Assembly (NCBI GenBank): GCA_018389105.1
Contig: JACATO010001065.1
Location: 62,001 to 126,000 of the forward strand
DNA: 64,000 nucleotides
Source: Nautilus pompilius
Lineage: Eukaryota; Mollusca; Cephalopoda; Nautilida; Nautilidae
Direction of reading: 5' to 3'
Part shown: positions 48,389 through 60,500 of the stretch, piece by piece
How positions within the stretch are numbered: position 1 is the stretch's first letter
Layout: every line of letters begins with the position of its first letter
The notes under the pieces: model-generated
What the model was told of the DNA's origin: nothing
Database searches by the model: none
The model's input: only the letters and a program-made list of their open reading frames with translations
Translations under genes and position numbers: made by a program

Positions 48389-51300
48389 CTCGGACAGGTC
48401 GATTTACTACATATCCAGCAAATGGTTTCTTCGTCACGGTGGCTACCCCAAACCGAGCGTGTTCCTGGGTGACGGATTGGGAAATGGCCTCCACATATGG
48501 AGGTTAGGCTGCGAAATAAGCTGTTCCCAGTTGAATAAGCAGTCATGGACCAAACTGGCGTTGGTTCTATCAGGATGGGGTGGGGTATTTTGTGGCAAAG
48601 CTACTCCTAAAATGCTTAAGTGTCCCATGATGGAGCCAGTAAGCGGGCAAGGGCCACTTTAAAAGCCCTGCCCCAGGGTGGGATCCTCGGAGAAACAATC
48701 CCCCCTGTGCTCCCAGAGTAGGACATATGAGCCAGGAGCTAAGGGCAGGGTAACCCCTACAGAAAACCTAGAGAGCTGAAGTCAGACAAACCACAGTACT
48801 ATGCACCTTACGCCAATGGTTACACTGTCACCCACAATAATTGAGAATGGTGCTTGCCCATTGAGGTCCTTTCAGGATGGAGCAACATCGGGTCCCGAGA
48901 CTCAACGGGATCCACCTTCAGCGACTGGAGGTCCCTCCTGATGCTTTTATGGTGCCAGGGGGTGCAGGAGGAGAGTGACTGGCTACAAAGACATCCCAGT
49001 CAGCAGCAACCTTTTATAGTCATGACTGGAATACAGAAAGTGTCCTGAACAAGAAAGCAGAACTGGAGCATATCCTGCATGAGAGAAATATCAATGTCTA
49101 CTGTATCCAAGAAGCACATTTGCAGAGCAACAAGTCTTTCAAGGTGAGAGGTTACCAGTGCTTCAGGTCTTTTAGAGCAGACAAAAGCAAAAGAGGTATT
49201 CTGACCCTTGTCTAGTTAACTTCTACTGTCCTAATGACAGATCCTTGTTCCTTGATACCATCAAGATACAGGCCTCCAATTTTTTGATAGTAGGTGACTT
49301 CAACAGTCAATCACAGAGTTGGGGGTATGACCACATGGATTCAGCAAGGTGGAGAATTGGCAGGATGACAATAGGCTCATCCTTTTGAACAGTCCCAATG
49401 ACTGCCCCACATTCTATTCAGGTGCTGGCACAGCACTTCCACTCCAGACCTTGCCTTTTGCACTGAAGGCGTGCATAAGATTGCCAACAGAGAAGTGGGG
49501 GAACAATTGGGTGGAAGTGATCATTGGCCAGTCTTCCTGACCTTGGGCTTGTTGCTATGCACTGAAGCTACCTTCCTGAGGTGGAACTATAAGAAGGCCA
49601 ATTGGTTCCTCTTTCGACACCATACCAGCAAATTCACCAAAGACATAGTAGTACATGGTAAAGGACCTTAATGATAGCATCCTCGAAAAGGCCCTTGAAT
49701 CCATCCCCAGGGGATCCTGGAAGGAGTACAAACCTTACTGGAGTAACGAAATGCAGGTACTTGAGGATGCTCTCTCAGAAGCTAGGAGAGCAGTAAAATC
49801 AACCCGTCTGAAGAAAACAACATCAGACTCCAACAAGCAAAGGCCAAATTCTTGAAGATTCAAGCAAGATGTAGGAGTTAGAGAGATAAAACAGCCTCCT
49901 TAAACTCTGAGAAAGATGGCAGAAAGTTGTGGAAACTCACAAGGCAGCCGAATAATGAAAACAACAGTAGAGCCAGTCACATTGGAAGATAGTAAGGTGT
50001 TGACAGGCAAGAAAGCTGTAGATTGCTTCGCAGCTAGCTATGCCAAGAGTGAAATCCCTGTCAGTGCTGGAAAACAGCGAGAAGCCAGAAGAGAACAGTG
50101 AGAAAGACCCACTAATAGAGAAAATGTGGAACCCATGAAACTCCCGCTCACACTGCATGAGATGAATATCACCAGGTCCAGATGGCATCAGGGCAGTGCA
50201 GCCATGTGCAAGCTCCTTGAGGTATTTAACAGCAGCTGTGAAAAGGGGGTATTGCCACAAATCTGGAGAGATGCGGTTACGATACCTATTCTCAAGTCAG
50301 GAAAAGATCCAAAGAAGGCAACCAGCTATCATCCCCTTAGCCTGACAAGCTGCATGGTGAAGACCATGGAAAGAATCATGAATGAGCACCTTCGATGGCA
50401 CCTTGAGATCAGGAATCTTCTTGCCCCTGAACAAGCTGGATTTAGGCAGTTTCGCAGCACAGGATCAGGCCACATGCCGGAAGCTAGTTTTTGTTACTTT
50501 TGTTAAAGTCTGGACCAATGGACTTCTTGTGAAGCTGCTGAGAACAGGCACCTCCAGCAATATGTACAACTGGATCAGCGAGAGTCCATGTTGATCATAT
50601 CTATAGCAAGAAATTCCTGCTTCGACATGGTGTCGTCCTCTCCCCCATACTCTTCCTTCTATTCATCAATGATCTGGCATCTGAGCTGCCAAAGGGTATC
50701 AAAGCGGCCCTTTATGCAGGTGATCTGGTGTAAGGAGGAACATGCTACAACTGCCACCTACAGAAAGCAGCAGATAGGTTGTTGAATGCTTAGGCAGAGG
50801 ATTGGTGCATATCAATCAATCAGAGAGAAGTCCTCCACAACCCTCTTCACTTTGTTGACCAAGCAGAAACCTGGTACCATCAAGCTTGGAGGAACACCTT
50901 CGACGAAAGACAAGCCTGGAAGCCACCGCACGAGCAGAAACAAAGGCCAGATGCAAGCTTGCAATCCTCAGGAAGTTGGCAGGCAGACAGTATACCAGGG
51001 AACACTAAGGCCCCACCTTGAATATGGCTCCACTGCATGGTCAACCATCGCCAGAACCAATCTGCAGGTCCTCAATAGAGCGCAGAATCAGGCTTTGCGG
51101 ATCATTACAGGCACTTTGAGGTCAACACTTACCGGGGAGATGAAGCAGCTTACTACAATCCATCCTCTTAGTCAGAGGAGGAAAGATCTTGATACTGGCT
51201 GAGAAGTACAAATGTCTGCCAGACCATCCCATGAAGCAGAAATTGAACAGTCTTACCAAGGAGCAGCTTTGTCCATGAGAGCAAAAGACTGTTCTGACAT

Positions 51301-52198
51301 CAGGAAGACCTGCCAAAGGAGACAGCTCCACACTGATTCCTTTCCAACAGCTAGAACCATGGGTCTCAGACCATTCAGACATCAAAGTCCACACTTCAGT
51401 CCCCACTGTCATACCAGGATGACATTGTGCGAAGAGCTCTCACCTTGGCCATGATTGAAAAGAAATACCGTCAGAAGCATGGATTCGTGTATATACAGAC
51501 GGGTCAGCAATCAATGCTGTGGCCAATGGGGGTGCTGGCATCCTGATTAAGTATCCTGGAAGTCAGACCACAACTGCAAGTGTTGCCACCGGCAGATACT
51601 GAAGCCCTTGAGCAGGCCGTCTCCATGATACAGGCATCAGCGGATCAATGTCACCAAGTGGTCTTCTTCACAGATGCTCTTTCCGTTCTTCAGGCCCTGG
51701 AGAATGATAAGCTTCCCCATCTGGCAATGCTCTACAGTTAGTTTGAAGAACCAGAAAAGCGGCCCTCCAGTGGATCCCAGCCCACTGTGAAGTACCAGGG
51801 AATAAGAAAGCAGATAAGCTAGCAAAAGCTGGTGCACAGGAAGACCAACCAGATAACAGCGTTAGCTTTCAGGAGAAGAGGATCATCATCAGAGAATTAT
51901 TTGGGCCACAAACAGAAAGGGATGACTACCAAGTGACTCTGGTGAGACTCCAAATCGGACACAATCGGCTCAGTGCTCACATGAGCCGAAAGTTTAAGCT
52001 GGTACCTTCACCAAGAGGATCAGACAGCTGAACACATTCTACAGCGGTGTTCACTTTTGGAGGGAGAGAGACAGAAAATGTAGCCAAAAGCTACTCCCCT
52101 CAGAACAAAACTATGGCAGCAGGCAGGATCTGGAGAAGATGATTAGATTCATCACTAGTTGTGGGATGACAGTTTAGCAATGAACGCTAAGAAGAAGA
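48389..52198 (+). mobile_element. RNase-H-bearing LINE (I/Nimb-like) inserted in a PISD pseudogene exon
   Basis: A perfect 11-bp target duplication AGAACAGGTGA (48378-48388 and 52199-52209) flanks the element, which ends in an (AAG)n tail. Domains in order on the plus strand: endonuclease (ELEHILHERNINVYCIQEAH at about 49,060 and GGSDHWPVFLTL at about 49,510), reverse transcriptase (ILKSGKDPKKATSYHPLSLT at about 50,300, then LLAPEQAGFRQFRST at about 50,420, and ALYAGDLV at about 50,710 where YADDLV is expected), and RNase H (VYTDGSA at about 51,490, ALQWIPAHCEVPGNKKADKL at about 51,770). Multiple stops, frame shifts and internal losses are present, and the catalytic Asp of YADD is replaced by Gly. 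At 3.8 kb it is shorter than complete relatives, and no clear ORF1 was seen. Confidence 0.92.
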
Positions 52199-54186
52199 AG
52201 AACAGGTGAAAGGTATGACCTTCTCACTGAAAGGCTTTCTTGGCCCAGAAAATTGGACAATTCCTGGCCATGAGAACTCTATCACTGTGTCATTTATCTG
52301 TCTCCTGGCGATTACCACGGGTTCCATTCTCCAGTCAACTGGATGGTGTACTTCAGACAGCATTTTCCAGGTGAGTGAGTAGTTCTTGTTACCATGTACC
52401 TACTAATTAAAAAAAAAAATATTTTAATGTGTTGCATAAAGAATGTAAATTGATGTTAGTTTTTTTAACATACAAATAAATCTCATTTTTAAAAAAAAAT
52501 ACTATTATTCCAGAAATAGCCTGCACACACACTATGGTTGGAGATAATCTGTAAATAATATTAGACAATGCTTAGTATTTCATCCCAATTTAAAAGAATG
52601 AAGTCTGTTGAGCCTTGTATAATAGTTGGGCATGCTCACTAGGAGATACTTGGTCAGTTTCTCATCTTTATCAGAAACTTGCTATTTTTTCGGTACTGGC
52701 AGGAGCTGCCACACATCTCTCGTCACTGTTTTTCCTTTCAATGACATTCACATCTAAATGAAATCATTAAATGTCTGTCAACTACTTGTTCTCTGTGACC
52801 CCCAACTGGCCCAGAAGGGGTGGGGCATTTGTTATTCACGTTTGTTTCCATTCAAAACACCACTTTGATTGGCAATGGGGGCAAAAAAGCATCCTTAACA
52901 TTTCTAACTAGATACCAAAAAACTGGTACAGTTAGTAGACAAACTAATGACTTGTTTTTTAATCCTCTCTCAACCCCTCTACTCACTGGGACGGAACTTT
53001 CCGTGTGTGGTGAGATTCTGCTTTGGTAAACAAAATTAATAATTGCTGCATGCTAACAACAAAAGGGCATCCATTTAGTTTTAAGCATTTCTATAGAAAT
53101 AGCTACTTAAAGAGCAAGTGGGACTTCTATTCTAAACATGGTCTAACGGAGGAATTCTAGACAGAATTAAGGACCATTCTAAGACAACCATGGTGATAGT
53201 ATACTTCGCATTGAATGTACCTGGATATGTTTAGTGAAAGAGTGACATTGAGTCAGGCACCAACACAGCAGCTGGGTCATCATTTTAAAGAGAGATGAAA
53301 GGTTGACATGCAATCTCTAGATAATGGAGTTGTACAAATTCTATCTGCATTCACATAATTGAAAAGTTAGAAGACATTTCTTATACCTGTATGGAAAGGT
53401 TTGTTGGTGCAGTACACTACAGTATAGATTTATCATGGAAAGCAAGCTGTTACATTGATATGAAGCTATTGTATATTTACTTATACCTGTTTAGTTTTTT
53501 TGCCTGTATCTGATATTTTTGGCTCTAAGCAGGTCTTCTAAAAGACTGTTAACATAGTTAATTTTGTTTAAAAAATTCAGTAAAAGCTCTCACCTGTCTG
53601 AAGGAATTCTTCTTTTCTTTCAAATTAGGCTTTACTTAGGTGGTTAAACAATAGCTGACAGCTACAGTTGTCTTTTTCAGGCGAATTAATGAGTGTGAGT
53701 CCAGCATTTGCCCGGGTGGTGCAGGGACTGTTCAACCTCAATGAGAGGGCGCTGTACATTGGTGCGTGGAAATATGGCTTCTTCTCCATGACTGCTGTTG
53801 GTGCAACAAACGTTGGCTCCATTAAGATCTACAACGATCACGTAAGTTATTTCAATATATTTTCCCCATGGTGTTAGTGAAGAGGGTCTGATTGCAGTGA
53901 TAAGGAGTCTTTATTTCAACAGGGTCCACCAAACATTAGCAGGCACAGGAATGTCTAAATCCAAAATTAGGGGTCACAAGGAGATTGCATGCAACATGTA
54001 TTTTGTGAGAGGCATAATTAATACCAGTATATTGCTTGTACAACGTCAACCCAACGGGGCTTTGCTTGCAGATAGTCTTGGTAATGCTGGTCTAAACCAA
54101 CCCTAGCAACTTCTGTCTTAATGTAGAAACTGGATGCAGATGTAGCAAGGAAGAAGATTACAGTCCCTAGTTGGTAAAATATGAAT

Positions 54187-54231
54187 GTGTTTGAAGCTCC
54201 TATATCATTCCAGTTTTTATTGTAGGAGGGC
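54187..54231 (+). pseudogene. Remnant of the PISD last exon in unit 2
   Basis: Matches the good copy from GTGTTTGAAGCTCC to about GGAGGGCA with several substitutions. All sequence upstream in the exon, including the Gly-Ser cleavage site, is missing. It is directly preceded by the inverted 29-bp segment at 54144-54172. Confidence 0.85.
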
Positions 54232-54314
54232 ATATGTAATGCAACAATGCGTTTAATTCAAAGGGTTTTTTTTTTTTAATAACTATTGACTAGTATTTGA
54301 AAAAGAAAAACATT

Positions 54315-54320
54315 TTATTT
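54315..54320 (-). terminator. Candidate INTS2 polyadenylation signal
   Basis: AATAAA on the minus strand about 72 nt after the INTS2 stop codon. It predicts a very short 3' UTR ending close to the pseudogene remnant at 54,231. Confidence 0.55.
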
Positions 54321-54391
54321 CATTGATGTATAAAAAACCTTTTTCTAAAATAATTTGTATTTCTCTGCTTGAAGATTGAGAAAGACAGTCC

Positions 54392-54570
54392 TCAGTACAT
54401 GTTCCTCGTCACTGTGGCCTTTTGCACAATGGCCGAAAAGGTTGTCTGCACAATGTTGTAGAGCATCATGTAGCGGCTAGTTGTCGACCCAACCATGTAG
54501 GTTTCTACTCGCATCCGCTTCTTTGTGGGTTCTATAATGGCCTCAATCACATCTGTTTCATTTGGAAAAT
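54392..54570 (-). CDS. INTS2: INTS2 last exon
   Basis: Acceptor TGTTTCCCAG. Reads FPNETDVIEAIIEPTKKRMR through to TVTRNMY and TGA. The first two bases complete the Asn codon begun in the previous exon. Confidence 0.9.
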
Positions 54571-57500
54571 CTGGGAAACAAGAAACAATTTAAAGTGACC
54601 TTTACTACCAATAATAAAAAAAAAAAACAACCACCATCCCTGTTATCAACATGAAGTCACCAGGGAAGCTGAAATAGCTTCATCAGATATCTCTCTAGTA
54701 GATGGGGAGCAATGGGTGAACTTTTGAGCTGCATCTAGGAATATCCTAAACCGTAGTAGTTTATAAAAATTTCAAAATTCTTCCCATAAATCATGCATGC
54801 TGAAGTATAAGCTTTTACTTTCAGCTCTATTGACATCGGTGGGGCAGGTGGAGATTGCTTCCTGAGAAAAAAACAGAAGAAAATCACTTAATTGTTGTGT
54901 AAATTTCAGTTTGTTTTTTTTTTTTTAATCTCGTAAAAATTTACTGTCAACTTCATTTAAACTGAGCTGCAGAAGTTGATTTTGGCCCCATCATCTGATT
55001 TGCTCAAACAGGCCAGAGACTGCAACCTCTTCTAATATCTCTATGTTAAATTTAGTTTGGTCAAGAAAATGGAAATAAATAATTTCAGGTAGCTTGATGA
55101 AAAGGTTATTCAAAAAAAAAAAATCCCCCCACCCACTGTCTATCAGCAAAGTGTGACATGAAGAATAGCTTACTTGAATGAACAAAATTACTGGTGGTAC
55201 TGAGGTGAGACAGGCACACTCGACCAACTTGGGTAAGGAGTGAAGTGACATCATCACACAATGGCGGAAAGGCCTGACATATTCGAACTAAAGATGGGAC
55301 TGTTTTGATGAAGAATTTCACTCGTTCTTCATTTGATAGCACTACAACAAATAAATACAAATAATTAAAATTTCACACCCCATATATATATAAACAGATG
55401 TGACAAAAGATTTGGAGAAAAACAATGATGACTCACCTCCTAGCATTGTAAACATAACATTGAGTACAAGTCGAGCAATATTCAGAGTCTTGGGCAGTGC
55501 ATACTGGCAGCATAAATGACTGGTCAGCTCAATGGCAAACATCTACAAAAATCAGCAAATGTATTTTACATACACGGTTGTTCGGAGACTATATCTAAAA
55601 TTATATGCAGACAATAGGTTAACAGACAAGGCCAGAAATAAAATATTCATACTCCCACCAAACTAAAACTTGATATCGGTGTAAAATAGAGGTAAATTTT
55701 GTTCTAGAATATAATTCATGAAACAACTAAGACTGTTAAAGCCATAGTAGAGATTGTTTTTTTCCAAAGCACACCACAACTTCACCGTTAATTTAATTGA
55801 TTGATAAACTATCAACAACAGAGTGTGCCTGTACACTTGTTGGATCATTTAAAAAACAAGATGTTTTTTTTGTCCTTTGACTTCTCAAAGTTAATTCTAA
55901 TATGCCTAAGATCAAATGAATAGTCTGGGCTAAAAGTGAGTGACCATGAAAAAAACCCTTACTTGTTTTTCCATTTGTGGCTGACTCAGCAATTCTGGAA
56001 TAAAATCCAGACAGATGTGCATAGAGGGAATGCCAGTGACTGTCAGCAGCAGCAGTTCACTAGGATAACCCTACAAAGAGACAGAGACATGAATATACCA
56101 CAGCATCTAATGAACCAGTAGATAAATTTGCCTTTGCATACTATTGGCATATAATTAGACAAAAAAAAATAATAATCAGTATTAATATACTGTGACACCA
56201 AAACTACTATAGAAACTTTGCAAGGTTTAAAGCAATAGAAGCATTTACAGTACCTGCCAGAGACTTGATTAAAAACACAATGCACTTTACTGTGAAAAAA
56301 AAAACAAACAGATTTGTCACTTACTGTAGAACAGCTTAAAGTAGTTAGCTCACCTGAAAGTGTACAAGCTTGGCTAGATTTGGATCTGAGATAAACATCT
56401 GGTGCAGGAAGGAGCAGATCAAACACTGAACTTCTCTTAGATCTGTTAACAGACCTGGCTTTGACTGAAATAAATAAAATTTCAGTTAAAGATTTAAAAG
56501 TCAAGTAATAAATAAAAACATGGTAAAGATCTTGTATTAAATCTTCAACTTCTAAAGGCTGTTTTGGATCACTTATTTTTGTGTATAGAAATATACAGGT
56601 GAATCTCAAAAAATTAGAATACTGTGGAAGAGTTCAATATTTTTTGTCAGTTATTTCAGAAAGTGAAAATTGTATATATATTCTAGACTCATTACATGTA
56701 AACTAAAATGTTTCAAGCATTTTTTAATTCTAATTTTGATAATTACGGCCTACAGCTAAAAAAAAAATAGAAAAATCGTATCTCAAAATATTAGAATATT
56801 CCATTTCGAGTTTGAGTAAATCACTATTTATGTAGTATAAATATCATGAATCTCTCTGTCTGGTTCAGTACACACAGCCACAGTCATGGGGAAGACTGCT
56901 GACTTGACAGTTGTCCAGAAGACACTCATTGACCCCCTCCACAAGGAGGGTAAGCCACAGAAGGTCATTGCTGAAAGGGCTGGCTGTTCGCAGAGTGCTG
57001 TATCAAAGCATATTCAAGGTGCACAAGCAAGAGGGATGACCGCAGCTTTGAGAGGATTGTGAAGCAAAGCCGATTAAAGAACTTGGGGGAGCTTCACAAG
57101 GAGTGGACTGAGGCTGGAGTCAGTGCATCAAGAGCCACCACGCTGGGCTACAAGTGTTGCATTCCTAGTGTCAAGCCACTCCTGAACCAGAGACAACGTC
57201 AGAAGCGTCTTACCTGGGCTAAGGAGAAAAAGAACTGGACCGTTGCTCAGTGGTCCAAAGTCTTTTCAGATGAAAGTAAATTTTGCATTTCATTTGGAAA
57301 TCAAGGTCCCACAGTCTGGATGAAGAGTGGAGGCACAAAATCCAAGTTGCTTGAAGTCCAGTGTGAAGTTTCCACAGTCAGTGATGATTTGGGGTGCCAT
57401 GTCATCTACTGGTGTTGGTCCACTATGTTTTATCAATTCCAAAGTCAACGCAGCTGTCTGCCAGGAGATTTTAGAGCACTTCATGCTTCCCTCTGCTGAC

Positions 57501-60500
57501 AAGCTTTATGGAGATGTTGATTTCCTTTTCCAGCAGGGCTTGGCACCTGCCCACAGTGCCAAAACTACTAGTAACTGGTTTGCTGACCATGGTATTACTG
57601 TGCTTGTTTGGCCAGCCAACTCACCTGACCTGAACCCCATAGAGAATCTATTGGGTATTGTCAAGAGGAAGATATGAGACACCAGACAACAATACAGATG
57701 AGCTGAAGGCCACTATCAAAGCAACCTGGCCTTCCATAGTACCTCAGCAGTGATTCGTGCAAAAGGAGCCCAGACCAAGTATTGAGTGCATAAATGAACA
57801 TACTTTTCAGAAGTTCGACATTTCTATATTATAAATCCTTTTTTTTTTTATTGATCTTAAGAAATATTCTAATATTTTGAGATAGTGGATTTTTGATTTT
57901 CATGAGCTGTAAGCAGCAATCATCAAAAAAAAAAAAGCTTGAAATATTTCACTTTGTGTGTAATGAATCTAGAATATATGAAAATTTCACTGTTTGAATT
58001 ACAGAAAAAAATGAACTCTTCCACGATATTCCAATTTTTTAAGATGCACCTGTACATTTCAAGGTGAACAGTTTAGATCATCAATGATGCTACATATATA
58101 GTTTAACAGTCACTTGTTAAAAGTTTCCCTCTGCACAAAAGAAAGAAAGAAGCTCAGAACAATTGTCTAATCACAAATCTTCCCAAGTTATTTGGCTCAC
58201 CATATGGAAAGCTGAAGCAGAGATCTGTAGTCAAATATTACAAAAAGGATAAGAGAAACAAGATATAAATATATGGTAATAAAACATTAAATACGAAAGA
58301 TTGAAATAAGCAAATTCATCAAATCAAGGCAGAAACGAATGAACAGATTTGAATTAAAAGTGCCTACCTTTAACTTTAAAATGTTAACAATGCTGTTTAT
58401 TGAATTACCTACAAACAGCCATTTTCATACAACGCACTGTAATTCACAAATTTACATACCAGTTCATTTTGCTGTCGGAGGCAACACTCTAACAAGATTT
58501 GTACAACAGCACTTTCCTGGGCAGCAGACAGTGCATTCTTCAGTTCCTTCCTCTCCAGCTCTGACATGCTGGGATTGGTCCCCTCCAACACAGGGTTGGC
58601 CTGTATGTGATTGCTCAAGTATACCCGACAAGCATGAATATATGCAGAAAGAACTCGTAGAACTATCTCCAGAATTGGAGGACATCTACAATATAAGCAA
58701 CAAGGACAATCAGCTAACCTTAAAGTACGATTTCTTTAGGCCGTATATCTTTACCTATCCTAACACTAACTTTCCAACTGTCTGGGGGATCCTGAGGATC
58801 ATGGATAAATCTGACAGATTTTAAATATTTGACAGTAAATAATTTTTTATAAAATGTTTGACTTAGAGACTGAATTAAAGAGAGAAAGCAATTAGAATTG
58901 TGAAAAAGCACAATGCGGATTAAGCCAGTGTATTCTGTAGAGCTCTGTCAAATGGTGAACACAAAGTCGCGAGAGTAAGTCCCTACCAGATGGTCATTGA
59001 TTCACCAGAACTTGCCTAAAGACCCTCTCATCACCCTGTAAAACAATAAGTGGATCAATAATGATGTCATTTTCAGTGAGAGGCAGCATTTTCATAGATC
59101 CTGGCATCGTTCGCAAGGCGTTCACAGTCATCAGTCGAATTCTTTAAATAAAAAAAATGGATGTTTAAATTAACCTTGAATTGCTTTTTGAAAAATAACA
59201 TCTAGATTTCTATTTGCACAAAGTGAAAATGATAATACAGGCATGTTTACACCTCTAAATACCAGAAGAGCGGTAGAAACCACACTCAAAATTTAACATA
59301 ATACTAGATATTTTTTTTTTTTAGTTTTCACAATGTCTAAAAATATCATGCAATTAAATTAGCCAGTTAATCTCCAAAGATTTTCTAATCACATTCTCAA
59401 TGCAACCAAAGCTAGGTTCTTGTGCACATTTAAACAATTCTGGGTTAACAAATCTTCGTAATTTTGCTGGACTAATGGTACTTGTCAGATCTGACCACAG
59501 CAGGTATCTATGCCCAATAATTGCTATTTTTTTCTAAGTGAAACGCTTTCTACCTTCTCGGCATAAGACCATGAATTCTGAACCAGATCTTCTTCACCAA
59601 ATCAGGCACTTTTCTGGGAATTCCGTGTCTCAGCAGGTGCAGCAAAGCTGAGACAATGACATCAGCATAAGACAGAAGATCGCGAACCTTCATGTGTAGC
59701 ATCGTGTTCAACAAGTGCAGCAACTCCACATGACAGTTCTGTCCCTCAGAAAAGTCTTTCATAGCTACGATGAATTGAACAAGAACAATATCAGTGCATA
59801 CAATCTCCACGGGAGACAAACTAACACTTCAAATAAATAAAAGCACTAACTAAAGACAGATAACTGACCTTTTTGAAAGACTTCTGGTGTACATTGTTTA
59901 TGGTGGTTTACCAGTAATGTGCTATGTAATACTGTGGGGTTGGAAGTCTCTGCAAGCCAGTCCTCAACCACACAGAGGTGAGGGTAATGTGTCACCAACA
60001 GTCTGCAATGTGAAGAACAATTCTATACAATGACTGTGTTAAAATAGGTTTACATCAAAACACACAAGGTAGACATAACTAGTTTAAGTAGAGGTAACAA
60101 AGATTCTGTAGCACCCAGGCTTGTTGAAAGGTACATGGAGATGTTAGACAACCGGCTCTAGATTTGTTAGCAGGGAAGAATGAACTGCTGTTTCACAAAA
60201 GTATTTTGAAAAATTATTAAAATTCAAGGATGGTTTTGCACAAAATTAAATATTTCAATAAATCCAGCATTAGGTATGAAAATAATTGACACTGAATAAA
60301 TAAACGTGCGAAACTGAAGAATGTGTGATACTTAAATGAAGAACTTGGGTCCATCATACTATTTTAACACTTTTTATACCTCCACATTTGCGAAACAATT
60401 AAATAAAATTTAATATTCTTCTTGCAGAAATTTCTTGAGGCAGAGTTGAGTGTTTTATTTCTGTTCTCCCATGCAACATGATTAAGCAAAAAAAAACAAA

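Larger units (their letters stand above)
42097..54231 (+). repeat. Tandem duplication, unit 2 (pseudogene copy)
   Basis: Head-to-tail copy of unit 1. Starting blocks align at 21769 and 42138. Internal differences: about 180 bp extra at 42,475-42,665, the hAT at 43619-45391, no counterpart of first exon 23076-23402, the LINE at 48389-52198, absence of unit-1 sequence 28,431-29,405 and 29,866-33,692, and loss of most of the last exon. The unit ends within 200 bp of the INTS2 stop codon. Confidence 0.9.
46913..54231 (+). pseudogene. Phosphatidylserine decarboxylase pseudogene (tandem copy)
   Basis: Exon A (46913-47149) and exon C (53681-53841) are intact with splice sites, exon A differing from the good copy by one synonymous base. 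Exon B starts at 48322 but is split by a LINE after 67 nt and resumes at 52210-52370. In the resumed part 25 bp corresponding to KPLRLGPDR are gone, which shifts the frame ahead of the catalytic His block. Of the last exon only about 45 bp (54187-54231, around VFEAP) remain, so the LGSS self-cleavage site is lost. There is no first coding exon. It cannot make an active enzyme. Confidence 0.93.

Noticed and set aside
59765-59820. Longer version of the INTS2 exon, starting after GTGTTAG at 59820
   Set aside because: It does not fit the phase of the upstream exon and adds residues absent from other INTS2 proteins; the acceptor at 59764 resolves both.
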